This document shows, one piece after another, positions 45,386-59,400 of a stretch of DNA of 64,000 nt. The DNA is from Sisyra terminalis. Taxonomy: Eukaryota; Arthropoda; Insecta; Neuroptera; Sisyridae. A program made the translations under genes and the position numbers. Numbering within the stretch: position 1 is the first letter of the stretch; every line of letters begins with the position of its first letter. The notes below the pieces were generated by a model. It saw only the letters and a list, made by a program, of their open reading frames with translations. It had not been told where the DNA came from and ran no database searches. Location: positions 48,060,630-48,124,629 of the forward strand of contig OY292274.1 of assembly GCA_958496175.1 (NCBI GenBank). Reading direction: 5' to 3'.

Positions 45386-48300
45386 CCCATTATATTTACA
45401 AATATTTAATGGGACGCCAATAAATATTACTTTTTCTTTTAAGATAAATATTTTGAAACTTTCTTTGACATCATTATTATATCTTTTTCCATTTTTTTCC
45501 TCAAAAAATAAGATATTTGTATCATTATAGAAATTTACAATTTACCAAAACAATCGACACCAAATTCAAATTGCAGATTCATAATTAAAATGTAAATGTG
45601 TTCTTTTAATTCGGACCTTCCGCTTGAGTTTAAGGGTTAAGTTCTTGTAATATATTCGAAATTTATTCAACTTGGTAACCATATTATTTGCAAAGGCTTT
45701 TTAAAGTAATTGCAAGGTTTACCAAATAAAGGTTACTATCTCATCATCAGTCACCAAGTTCTTCGCAAAATAGTCGTTTCCTTGGCAAAACTCATAACAT
45801 TCTTGACTTGATTAATGAATTACTTCCTAATTTGCCATAATATAAACGACAAATGCTTATCTTCCTAATTATTAATACACGCACGCATTGAAAAAAATAA
45901 TCACAACCTCGACGACCATTCCAACAATATGAACCACGAAAAAAATATATCATCATAAGTTTAGTTATCATCGCAATAAATATTATCAAGGTTCGCTTAA
46001 AAATTTAATAACTTACTGAAACCTTTTCCATGAAAAATTCATGGAAAGTCTACTCTTCATTGGTTTTTACGAGAGGACAAGAAGTTTTGTCGCTCGTAAA
46101 TTGAATTGCTAGAACAAAACTTGTGCTCTTTCGTCCTGTATCGTAAAACAGTATGTAAGTCGGAATCATATTAACAATATAGAAGAGTTTCTCAGAAGAT
46201 AAAAGATAAAGCCACGTTTTCAATTTCATAATAAAACACTGATAAAATAAAACTATTATGTGTAAAATACTATGTGAAAATTCATAAAATAATTTAAAGC
46301 AATACACAAGAAAATCAATTTGAATATTTGATTTTCCCGCCGGCTATATAAGATTGCAAAAAAAATGTTTTTTTCGTCACGTTTTGATTGGATTTTAATA
46401 TTTTTATTATGTGCTTTTTAATTTGATCGAATATTGACACTTTGAATTTTATTATGAGTATAAGGGATCAGAAGAAAATTGTACTCATGAGGCGTAGATA
46501 AGTGTAAATATATTATGTTAATTTATTGTATAAATATAGCGCCTTGCAGTTTTCCAAATGTTTACACTTAAAACATATAAGCAAATTGAATTAGTGAATT
46601 AAATGATCATGTTTCATTTGAAAAACGAACGATAAAGCCCATTTTCTTATATCATCTCTGCTACGATATTGTTGAGTTTTTTGATTGGTTTACGACCGTT
46701 GTATCATTTATGAACTAAATTGTTGAAATAAAATAAATAAACAATTCGTTATTTTATTTTATAAAAGATGATATTAGATTTGGGGCTTAAAAATTTTGAC
46801 GAAAATTACCGAAAGGTAATTTTTCAAGGTGCAGGGTAATGAAATTAAAAAAATAATAATAACTGACCTTATGGATTCAATCAGTATATTACATTTACGA
46901 TCAATCAAATATTTTCTTATGCTACCAATGTATTTTATTAAAAATTAGATTTCACTACTTTTAAGAAAAATCACTTGAAAAAAAAGTTTTAGAAGTTGGT
47001 TTAATTCAAAGCATGGCTTACGAAGCAAAAATTTATAAAACTATTATTATTCCGAAGTTGTTTAGATGATTATTAAGACGAAAAATTAAATAGATTGTCC
47101 AAGAATTAATTTTCCTAATCCAACATACAGAACCAAATTACAGAAGCGTCGTAAGATTCATTTAAATTGTCTTATTTTTTGGTGTATAAATTTAGTGCAA
47201 TTTTTGAGTGCAATTTGAGTTTTGAAAATCAAAAAAAATATTTCAATATTTTTCTTAAATAAAACATATCAATTAAAAATCAAAGAAGTATTACTAGAAA
47301 TAGAACTAAATATTACTATATTACTAGAAATATTACTAAAAAAATATAAAATAATATTAAATTCAGTTTTGTAATACAGAATTTAACAGAAAACTAATGC
47401 TTACATAAGAAATTGAGAATCAAAGGTTTGCCAAAAAATGTTTACCATCTGCCAGGTGTAATAATCTTTAGTTAATTTTTTTCTTAACGTTTACAAATAT
47501 ATTCTGTTTTAGATTGTCAAATTTTTAATTGAAATGTCCTTAAAAATTTCAAAATAGTAGGATACGTAATTTTTCAGTCTTTAGTTGTAGAGAAAATTAA
47601 TCCCCAAATCATGAAAAACAAACTTATTTTTTATATTTTTTTCTAGTTTTACAAAACTACTCTACAAAAGTAAAAAAAAATTGTCTTTCTTAGTATTAAA
47701 AACATATGCTTATTATATATTGCTTAAAACTAATAGGTTTCTGTAGAGCAGTTTTGTATGCTATATAAAATGCCGGAAAAGCTTTTCACCTTTGAGGAAG
47801 TTATGTTCTAATGGCCCTCTCTGTTTTGATTAGCTAACTCTATGTTAGATTTATGTAATTGGTATTTTTTTTAATAAATATTTTCACTGTATTTTTTCTG
47901 CTATGGTCTCATGATGATTACAAAACCTTGATTTTAAAGAGATCTTTGATTAGTTTTGATTAGAATCTTAGAGGTGTGGGGAAGTTGTTGGATTCTTTCA
48001 ATTTCTTAAACGAAAAAAAGATGCCTTGCACCATTTGCAAGAATATAGGATGTTACTACAACATTAAAATGGTGTAGATTCGGAAACTTTGGACAGTTAA
48101 TAGAAAAAAAAAAGAAGAAACCGGAAGAATACTATATTAAACGAACGTACAAAAGAACGTAAAAGCCTAATCAAGTTAAATGTGCCTCTGGTAAGTTTAA
48201 AGAAATCGTTGATAATGTAATCTTCTTACAAAAATGGTACCCAAAGAATTAAAACTATTTAACTAACATTTTATGTTATCCAAAGATTAAGAGGTTGTCA

Positions 48301-50639
48301 TTGAAGATTTATGATTTTACGAGGAAAAAAAATTATTAGTTGAGCATTTAAATTATTATAAACATTTAAAACAAATTGGAATTGGAAATCAATCAAAAAA
48401 AAAGTTTAAATTTTTATTTTCAATGAATTAAACCCTTATAGTGACCGAAGGTGTATCTTAATTAACCTTCAAGTTGCTTAAAAGAAAATTACAAATAATG
48501 CGAAAAGATTCAAATTAACACTGTAAATAGTCAACTATTTGCGTCATATCTCTGTAAAATTTCAAGTCGATTGGGGGCTTATTAACTGAGAAAAAAAATC
48601 GTATAATTAAGTTACCTAATTTTTTATCCCTTAACTACAGTTTAAATGGAAATAGTTAGGTGAAATCCCAACCAACTTGCGAAAGCTCTTTCGCAAAATA
48701 GCGACGTATTCTTTGTAATATTTTGCATCGATCACTATCGTAATAATCAACATTTGAGGATTTATAAGCAAAATATTTCAACTTAAATATAGAAAATTAT
48801 GTCAAAATTCAATCCAAATGAAGAAAAGTCTAACTGACTTGACATTTATAATTTTTAATCAGTTTAAATAAACGCTTTCCTTCTTTCCCTGAAAACTTCA
48901 ATTAAACAATTTTTATAATGAAATATTTGGCACTTAAAAGTAATATTCATTATTAGATTTATCATAATGGATAGGTAGAATTTTAATATTACAATTAAGT
49001 TTTCTTGAGTATAATTATTGACAACTATTTTTTCGTTTTAGTAAAAACTCCTTTTAAAAACCCAAAATTAATACAACTTCTAAAATTAAAAAAGAACAAA
49101 AGTTTGGTTTGATAAAAACATTTTAATCCACCCTATTTGAACTAAGTTTTCAACTGTTACAAAAAGTTTTTTCTAACGTAATTTAATTGATTTTCATGTG
49201 GGTTTTATTTTTGAAATAACATTACAAATTTATTCTCCTATTTTTTATTCATCTAAAATATTTCTTTGTTCCACCTAACTTAAATTCAAAACAATGTCCT
49301 ATTATAATTAATTGAATTAAAAGAAACAAACACAAACGACTAATTAATTTTGTTCGAGCAAAAATTTCAACTGGTGGTAATCGTTAAAACCAATACAATT
49401 TCAACCCCCAAAAAAGTCAATATTGTAACGAAAACTGTCTATCACATATCTAAAATGGAAAAAAAATACTATAAACACAATAATCAATTACCTTCTTTAT
49501 AGACTTGTAACATTTTCTTTGAATTTATACTATAACGTTAATATGTAACATAGAAATTCACTTAAAATGTATATAAAAATGTGATCTCGGCTCCGAATTT
49601 CTTTTGATTAGCTGCTAACCTGTAAAATTTGTAAAATATTTAAATAATTCACTAGCAAAAACACGTATTATATCAAATATCTTGATATACCTATATAATT
49701 ATACCTATATTGAAAATAAAAATATTTAATAGGTAATACATATTGTATTTTAAGCACTTATATAGTAGAAAATAATAAATCGATGTCATAATACAGAATT
49801 TTACCGAAAAAAAAATAATTTTAGCGATTTTTTTCTTAGAGTTATATTTTTCAGAAAACTTCAACTTTAAGCGCTTAATCTGAAAAGGCTTTACACTAAA
49901 AGCTAATTTAGTCAATTGTTTATATAAGGTGAATTATTTATTATCATTTTTGTATTGTTCTTAATCCATTTATCTATTATATTTTTATATTGTCATAGAG
50001 ACATATTGATTTTTTAGGAAGTTATAACTAGATAAAATACTTTATTGAAAATATAAAATAATATTATATATACTTACATAAGGTAAATTATATAAAATAT
50101 CAAAAGTAGTAATAAACAAAAAGAAAAATATATGTCAAGTTCTTGTCAATCGATATTATTTTCATCTATTTATTTGAAATTTGTAAAAGAATCAAAAATA
50201 TAATAAACTAAATAAACCAATTTTTGTCTTACTTACTGTTTCCCTATTAAAGCCTATCTTAGATTATATTTAAGTTTCAGAATCGGTTGGAATTATCTTT
50301 AAAAAAAAGTATTTTTAATGGAAAAATAAATAAACAGAAAAACTGCCAATTCTAATTTCAGAGATTTATTTACTTAAAAAAATGGATAAATAACCTTCAT
50401 CTTTTGATTTCTAAGGTGTTCTCTAACAACTTCCTTTGCCTTATATCTTTATATCCTATTGAGCCCCATTGTAGTTCCTAAATCCAGTTGGTTAGATCTT
50501 TTAAAAAAATTCAGCAATCAATTGGGGTCTCTTTAAATATCCCTTTTTAACATTTTTTTCCTTACTTTTAGCAATCGGTCTTTGCACAACCAACAAATTC
50601 GCTATACAACTTTCCACTCCTTGTCACTTCCTATGAGTA
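45386..50639. other. Non-coding AT-rich DNA
   Basis: Over 5 kb with no exon, RNA gene or repeat terminus that I can support. Open frames 45792-45989, 46050-46307 and 49691-49915 (all minus) have no motif. Confidence 0.5.
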
Positions 50640-51130
50640 TTAGGAATGATATTTTTACATTCGGTAGGGCAATTCCAGGGATGGATCGCGTTTCAGTCCC
50701 GCTCAATTAACCCGCTACTGTTGTCTAAGAAGTTGACCGTCAATGATTGACATAGTCGCTAAATCTCTTTTTATATTTTGTACCATGTCTGGAAATGGCC
50801 TCCCTTATAGAGGTCATCTATAGATCCTTATGGTTTTCCTGGTTTATGACGAAACATGAAGCATTTACAACAATTCTGAGGGTTTCAAAAAGTGTTGAAT
50901 GATTTTTATGTTGACATTGCTGGTCGCCTCCTGGATGTCATTTGTCCTGATTGGCTTTAGAATGGATCGTACATCAGGAGTTTATAATCCAAAGACAACT
51001 GCGACTTGCCACCTACTAGCCAGTGTAGCTATTGGATTTTGAGTTTAGCTGGTTCTTCTTGACTATTATATGTCTCCGCCAGGTAAGTCATCAATTTAAA
51101 TGTATTCAGAGATATTTTATCTCCATTGCC
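50640..51130 (-). mobile_element. Jockey-clade non-LTR retrotransposon fragment (reverse transcriptase C-terminus)
   Basis: The minus strand gives, through many stops, equivalents of LDYKLLMYDPF.KPIRTN, NVNIKIIQHF and SIREAISRHGTKYKKRFSDY, ending with a decayed SSG...RLKRDPS-like tail. The order matches the 3' end of the jockey ORF seen at 20.7 and 23.3 kb. Older and more degraded than those copies. Confidence 0.75.
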
Positions 51131-53126
51131 TAAATATCTGTGGAATAACTCAAGTAAATTAACCAAATTTGCTCTGAGAAATAATTACACTTAAACTGCT
51201 TTATCGTTTGATTAATTGCACTGATATTTATCAAATAATTTTTCAATTTTGATTCTTCTCTAATTCTTTTTCTTTTTTCTTTTTAATTTTAAAGATCGTA
51301 GAAATACTTTTAATTTATCTGTAGAAAAACGTTACGTGTAAATTTTATTAATGAAGATAACAGAGATCTATCAAAAGCTTAAAGCCACAGATAAAATTTA
51401 TATTCTTATGCGTAGATTACTTGTAGCTTTCTCAAAAGGGCAAAGAATTGCTTCAATATAAAGAGATTATTTCAGTTACTTAAGTAATTATTTATAAATT
51501 TCTTTTAATATAATGAGCTTGAAATTTTTCAACAAAAAAGTTATCTTTTCTTTTACACACGATTATCAACTATGGATTCATAAATTATCGAAAATTTTCA
51601 ATAAAACTAAATTATTCAACAACTTAAATTTTCAGCTATTGGCTTCATAAAAATTTGTGGGATCATTATAACTTCTGTATGGCTTCTAAGATAACACAAA
51701 TCAGGCTTGTATTTACTAGTATTAAATCCAATTATGGGTGGATATAATCGTTCAATAATTAATCACAGTAAAAATTTGCGAATTGATTAAACTAACCACT
51801 AAACTCACAGGCCCACTCATAGGTTCTGTGAAAATGGAATCGTTGGTTTTAACCGCTAATGATAAATTTTTACCAGACGTGTTCATAAAAGTTTACATGT
51901 ATAGAAAAAACAACGAACCAAATTGACTAGAACAATATCAATGAATTCAAAAAACTAAAGAGAGGATACTTTGGTAGTTTTACATGAAAGTATCATTTTT
52001 GAATCTTCAATTTACAAAAAGAATTATGGCCAAATCAATTAGGATTATATATTAATACAAATTATATCAAAGGACAATAAAGTTTTATTTGTTATGTAAC
52101 TGACATTATCTTCTTTTCCATCATTAAGTCTTTAAATGGTTGGCAACCGTAGGTTACAGACGCTAAAGCTTTCTTCAAATTACCGTAAATAGTAAAAAAA
52201 CCGCAACGTACAAATTAAATAATATATACTTCTTCTTACTGGATACTTTTGTGTTAATTATTACCAATCAATCGCCACCCTTAAAAGGTCTGTGCCTCAA
52301 GACTAAAGCACTATTAATCCTGTGGTTAAAGGGGGTTAGACAATGGTACGAATAATCACCGTTAATTAATTTTTAAATCCTAACTCTAACTTTTTAAATA
52401 TTGGAATACCTACAAACAGAGATGGATTTCTATGGCTGTAGCTAGTTACTGTAGATGGTAAGTTCTTAAAAGCAAAAATTTAAACCACAAATATTTCAAG
52501 TTTGGTTAATACTATCGAAACAATAGTTCTGTCCATTTTATACAAGCTGTAAGTGTAATAGATGAATTCCTAGTTTTGTGAGAAATGTATCGAGTTAATT
52601 TAGCCAATGGGTGAATTTACAAGCCCGCTTCTGAGTAAAATATAAATAAACAAAAGACTACCAATTTCTTTATAGATATAAACAGTCATATTTTCCAAAT
52701 TTATTTTTCATTTTACGTACATAAAACCCAAAACCCTTACTTACTAACCCATACTTGTTTTTCCATTGCATCAATTATTCTATAGTAGAACAAAATATTA
52801 ATTTTTCTGATTGTTCCGATTCCCACCTTTTTTTTCCACTATAGCAAGAAATGAACTAATTTTTTTTTCAATATTTTTTTTTTATTATTTTTTACATCAG
52901 ACGCGTTAATCTATTTTATTCAAGAGCTTTTCCAGGCGCCAGTAAACGAATCTATTCATCGCGAAATTTCCAGAAAAATTAACTTCATAGTCTCAACAGA
53001 CTTTTGCTGACATCAAAAACAAGCACGAGCTAATTTGTCTTCCACAACTGAAACAAGAAATGAAGCAATTGAACTCTAATTATTTCCCCCGAGACCTCCA
53101 AGCATCATTTTGAGTAAGTACAAATA
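51131..53126. other. Non-coding DNA downstream of the SLC46-like gene
   Basis: Two patches of more balanced composition (about 52260-52370 and 52905-53110) show no motif or open frame of note; the second may be distal 3' UTR. Confidence 0.4.
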
Positions 53127-53132
53127 TTTATT
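53127..53132 (-). terminator. Possible polyadenylation signal AATAAA of the SLC46-like gene
   Basis: AATAAA on the minus strand, 138 nt past the stop codon, is the first such hexamer downstream of the gene. Transcript 3' ends were not available, so this is positional inference. Confidence 0.4.
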
Positions 53133-53269
53133 ACTATAGCCTACATTCATCTAATTCAAATCTACAAAATAAACAGGAAAGCTTTCAGAAAAATATATGT
53201 ATTTTTACAAGTAATAAATTATCATAAAAATATAAATATGTTACATGGTTAAAATCTATCAAATATCAT

Positions 53270-53405
53270 TCATTTCAACGGAATATCGTTCACAAACGCT
53301 AAATTGGCCGTTCCTTCGGTCACACAACAAACAACAGTCTTTGGAGCCTCCAGCTCATTATTTTTCGCTCGCTTTTCGTCTTTCTTGTTCTCAAAATAGA
53401 GCCAT
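53270..53405 (-). CDS. SLC46-like gene, exon 6 (C-terminal tail and stop)
   Basis: 136 nt beginning with the last base of a Leu codon after a 61-bp intron; the acceptor is GGTTTCAG. It encodes WLYFENKKDEKRAKNNELE followed by APKTVVCCVTEGTANLAF and NDIPLK, with the stop TGA at 53272-53270. The tail is charged, then has a CC pair that could be acylated (inference). Confidence 0.9.
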
Positions 53406-56400
53406 CTGAAACCAAAAATAAAAATTAGTCAAATTTTGTCGTCTTTGACTAGATTCGATGTATTACAAAAATATAAAAACAGCAGGACTCGTCAAAGCTC
53501 CACCAAGTAAAAAGAAAGCTCCTGGAACTCGATCTAGTGTGGCACTATATACTGCACTATACATGGGTCCGTATACTAAAGGCATTAGCGCTTCACAAAC
53601 ACCAAATAAAGAATTCACTTTACCTAAAAACAGAAAGAAAAAATAAAATGATTGAAATTGAGTTATTCATTCAAATTTAACGTTTTAATGCAATTAAAAT
53701 TTACTTTCTATACATTTTTCAAAGATAATATATACATCACATTCAATCTCACTTGTTTATTTGATATAGTTTTTGTTTTTCGCAAGAAATAGTATCTTTT
53801 ATAAAGAATTAGAATATAAAAACCACATGTTAAAAAATATAATTAAATAAATAGTGTTTCCCGAGAAAATTCATCGCAAGATTTCAACTATTTTCAACTA
53901 TAGGTACCAATCTTTAGGTGTACAATCAATTTTCCACCGCTGCAATAAAAATCGATATACTCTAATCGATAATTTCAAATACCTTTTTTCTAAGGTGCTG
54001 CAAATATTGAATATTTTAGTAAGCAACACATAGAAGCGTGTAACTTTAATGTAATTTTCGACAAAACAGAACAAGGACATTACAAATCATACTTTTACGT
54101 TTCATTTTCTGATTAGTATCATTTTCATTGGGTTTCCGAAATACGTTTCTCTTAATTATATTTTTTTAAATCGCAAATTTGGAATCACAAAATTTCAAGT
54201 TTCGCTAGTGATGTTTTATTTTCTCCAAACATTCAAAGCATTATCATCCTGTTTTGTTGTATAATTGATTTTTTTTGGAAGCACAGGGCGATGTTTATAG
54301 CTTGTAGACTAGATGCTATGGTGTTAGGAAGTTTGGTCAAGGTTCTTTGTGAGGAATAGGCCCCATATTGAAGAGTTAGCTTTATACTTTAATATACTTT
54401 AATTATATCCAAGTCATCATCCAAATGAAAATGTAACTTCAAATTATAAATTTTCAGTTCTTTAGCAGAATTGCGAAAGTAATGGGACAAAGTGGCAAAA
54501 ATTTTTTTTTTCTGGTAACAGACTAAGAAGAATCATTGGAATCATAGAAAAATAAAATAAATTTCTTAGAATATCTACAAATTTGTACGTACATGTGTCA
54601 TTTCTCTTGCTTAGGTACTGTACAGTTGTCTTTAAATATTATTAAGTACCTTAATGGTTGTATATAATTAATGCAATAATTCTAATAAAATAATAAAATT
54701 ATTTTAGTTACTTATATATCATTCTCGAAGCTATTATTTATAATAACTAGTGAACACATAAAATATCTAATAGGTGTTTCGGATAATCATTTCGTTTTCC
54801 TTTTTAGGAAAATAAAAGACAATTAAAAATAGTATAGGTATATAAATATTTTAATGAGTTATATTTTATCCAATACTTTCTGTTGTCTATCTGGCAATAA
54901 CATAATAGAGACTACAACCAAGATCTAATAATACGAAGGTGCGAGATTTGAAGAACGTGGAGGTTGTAGAATTACATCTCATTAAAGCTGCAAAAGCTTT
55001 TTGAGGCTTACCAAACTAACCTGGCGTTTTTTTAAACTACAAAACATTTTCATCAAGTAAGGACGTCAAAAATCACCTAGATTAGTTTTTGCCATCAAAG
55101 AACAAAAATTTTATGAACGGAAACTCTGTTACTGCCAAAAAGAAGCAGAATATTTTGAACCAGAATGGACAATAGTTCAAAAAAAATATTTAGTCATAGG
55201 TTCACTATAATAAAATCGTCTTATATTTTCCCAAAAAAAAAAAAACTTTCAGATCAAGCTTATATTTGAACTTAAGAAAACGTACGTTTGTATGTCGGCA
55301 AAGACAAAGAATAATGATTGTAAATACATACGTGTAAGTGCAAACCTAATATAATTGTCTCAAATTTCAAATAACTGATTGTGGTCATAAATCAGCTGTC
55401 TTTTGAGTTTCATTCAATTGCCAATTTTGGCCATTTATCAGCAGTTGTGTCAGTGATGGTTCCAAATTTTTCATAGGTAGCTACTAGTTTAATCTAGCAT
55501 ATCAATCTAGCATGTCTTTTCAAAATTCAGTACACATTTTTGCAAAAAATTTATTTGTTACTAACTGTTACACATAGTTCTGATTTGATTTCTTTGGGAT
55601 TCATTTTACGTACAATATACAAAAAAAGATTGGTTGTAAGAATTTTTGGGCAAATTGAAATTAATTTAAATATAGACGATGTAGATTTTAAAGATACTGT
55701 ACATCAGCTTAACAGTGATAATTACTTGTTAAAGGTTGATTTAAGTAATGCAAACTATATTTTATACGAAATGACAAAGTAAAACAAATTCTATTTTATT
55801 TTTACACTATGTACTCTTTTTTCTATCTTTAAGAACTAATATGTTTTATTTGTACAAAAAAAAAGTGACAACCCTATTTATACCTCTTCGAAGGTTCAAT
55901 ACTTCATGGATATAGTAATACACGTAAAATTGGTATTCAATATTTTCTAATTAATCTACCTACTTGATTTTAGTAAACCATATTATAGCATCATAGTTTG
56001 TAGAAATCGTTCAAAATTTTGATTTTGAACATCGTTTTGTCAAGAGAGAACGGTGAGCCAAATTGTATTTCAAAAGCAAAGTATTGACCTCATCAAAAAA
56101 ATTCATGCTGATAATATTAACTTTTTAATAATTCACCCATGTTCCATTTTTGAACTAATTAAAAAAAAATTGTTTCGTAAATCGAAACAAGTAAAAACGG
56201 AGTTAGAGGCTCTTAACCTTTGACGACAGAAAATTTAATTCTACATATTGACATTGAAAAGTATTCACCTAATTCATCAGGCGGTACTAATTTCGACGCC
56301 ATTGATCGCATCGCTATGAACGACGTCCCATTCAAAACTTCAACAATTGGACCTAAAATTAAAACGTTTTTAATTAATTTTCTGCAAATTTCCCACCTCG

Positions 56401-59400
56401 ACCCTCCATTCAGTCCTTTCGTGTTGTATCTTACCCATATAAAACATAAAAGTGGAATTGGCAAACGCATACACTAAACAAGATAAAATTTTACTCGAAC
56501 ACGACAAAACTCCAATCATTCCATCATCAATTTTCAAAACATGACTGAACAAACCCACTGAAATCATTGTACCTGAAAAAATAAAAGCATAGTTTGTTAA
56601 CAATTCCAACATAAAACAATGAAAAGTTAAATTAATGAACTACACTTGCATTTGTACTACAACTCATTCGAGTACAACTTACAGAATAGGTACATAAAAT
56701 CTTATATAAAAACGTATTTCAAAAATAAAACTATAGATTAAACTTACCAATTAAGTTGATAACCACACTGTATGTTGAAAACAAACTATAATCTACTTCG
56801 TTCCAATTAAATTTATAACGAGTAAATAAATACATTACAGCCATTTCACCTGAAAAATAAAAACAAATCGAACTAATTCAATTGTTTCATTAGGCCAATA
56901 ATGGTTTATTTAAGCTACAACCCCAATAATTGCAATGTTTACTACAAATGGTAGTTATTTTAACGGAGCAATAAATAAGATTGTGATTGTTGGCTATAAA
57001 ACAACCCCTTCAAATATACATAGCATATCCCTATTATAAGGGTCAATGTCATTTGATCTCTTGAACAATTTCTTTCTTATTCTATTTTTTTTTTTTAGGT
57101 TAAACTTTATGCTTTTACTTGTACCTCAATAAAGAGAAATTAATTATTTTTATTTACATTAAATGTAACCAAATTGAATTAATAACTGGGGTTAATTTTT
57201 TTTTGCTTAAAAGTTATGGGGGAAAATAGATGTAGTGGCTTCAAAAAAATCATTTAATTTCTTTTTAAACCGTTGGTGAAACTATTCAAAAATATTTTCA
57301 TAGACTTTTAAATCAAAATTGCAACTCGATCGAAAGTTATAAGCGATAAACTCTTTGGACAGCATGAAAGCTCGAAAAGCTCGAAAAAATTAAATATAAG
57401 CTGAAAACGAAGCATATGATATTAAAAAAGGATCGCAATGTGATGTTGGAATCAATGATTAACCAGTCAGATGTTTGAATTAATTCATTACTGCTTTAAA
57501 TTAATCTTTTTAAAAAAATATAAAAAAAAACATTGAAAAACGTACTTAATTTTTACAATCCAAAAAATTAGATATTTTTGATATTTTTGTGATAACTATT
57601 ATTCAAATAGAGGAGACACAAAAGTAAATTTTATTGAAAAGTTGAATTCAGATAAAAATTTTAATCTCCCGAATGTACGCTAGCTGTCCATCCGGGTGGC
57701 AACTTGTAATGTGCAGCAGCTAATATACACGGGAAGTTATAAGAAAAATATTTGAAAATATCAATAAATGTTCTTCAATGTATGTGCAAAAGAACCTCAA
57801 TGTTTTGATAAAATATATTTATAGTTTATAAATTAAGAACAATCATGAAAATTACTCTAATTACGCCGTCCTACACCTATTTCCTCCCTTAATCTTTAAA
57901 AATTTAGAAAGTTATTAAAGGTTGAAAATGAAAAGCCTTTGAAACTAGAATCACTAGAATCCGAACATCGCCAAGTCTTTCAACTAAATATCTTTACTTT
58001 AAAAGAATATCATAAAATAAGAACTAGTAGATGGTTCTTAAACAATTTATTGCTTTTTAAATTACTGAATAGGATATTGTAGTTTCAGACTCTTTGATCT
58101 AGAGGAAGAATCTAATAGAATCCTTTTCCTTTTCTAATGCTTAATAAATAATATTAAAACAATTTTAATTCATCTTAAAGTGGCTGGTTTCTTTTGAAAT
58201 GCAGTACTACAGATCGTGAACCAAAAGGGCGACAAATCAAAAGTGTTTCGAAAAAATCCTATCCAACAAAAACATTTCAGCGTCTATAAAATGTCAAAAA
58301 TTAGAAAACTTTGGTCATATACACCATGGTCTATAGCAGAAGTCAGGAACCTTTATTGCTTAAGAAGCAAAATTTTTTTTTTGTTCCTTTTTGTTGGAAA
58401 GAGTGAGCCTGATATTTAATATCATTAAAATCGAAAAAATCAATTTCAAATTTAACTTAATATTTTTTGAATTTATGAAGTCGGTTCTTATTTCAAGATT
58501 TTAGTTTCATTTTAGGAATATTTGAAACTTAGAGTTTGACATTTTATGAACCATTGGGATAGGACAACGAGCCGAATGTTCCCGAACTCTGGTTATAGTA
58601 TTCCTTTCTGCAAACCATAATACAGAGGGAGATCAAGAACAAGTAACCTATGAGCCGGAAAAATCTATCTTGGCTGAGAAATATTTGCACATGGAGTAGT
58701 ATTAGTGCAGAAGAGCTGTCTTTAGATTTTCCACTAGCAAATAGGAGTTAAAGAAATTTATCGAAAACGATTACAGGAATATAAAAAGACTAACAATACA
58801 GTATTCTATATAGCAGGGCGGCCACAAGTGGTTTTAATTTTTATATGGATTATAAGATTTTTTGGTACTGAATAAATTAGCTTAGAACTCTAACAAACAC
58901 CAGGTCCATTTTACACCATTAATCAAATCGAGATTACTCATTCAATGTCTCTTTAAGTAAAGATGAAAAATATACGACTAAATTAAACTGATTAAATCTG
59001 AATGGAAGCTTTTAGGGTGAAAAGAACGTTATACTTGCTCAAAACGAGTGAAAAAAAAATATAAATTTTATTACAATAATTCAATATAAGTTATTTAATG
59101 CAAATTATGGGTAAATGGAAAGAAAATTTTCCTATATTAAAAACAGTACAACTGTCAACAAATAACGACCTTAAATGAAATATTTCAATGGTTAAAGGAT
59201 ATGTCAAAAACTAAGTCCAAATCCTGCTTTAAATAGACATGAAATTCAACCTGTGGTTAATAATGGAGTCCTAGTGTTCAGTTTATTATATGGGATTATT
59301 TACCATTGAAATTTTCAGGAATTTTTTGCCTTTCAAGTAAATTTTTTTGTTTTAATTTAATTGATGACAATTATGGTTTCATTTTTGAAAGAATGAGTGT

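Noticed and set aside
53458..53646. Open plus-strand frame of 62 codons
   Set aside because: It is the complement of exon 5 of the SLC46-like gene on the minus strand, which has the family motifs and correct splice phases.
56220..56477. Open plus-strand frame of 85 codons
   Set aside because: It runs antisense across exons 3-4 and the 82-bp intron of the SLC46-like gene; no motif of its own.
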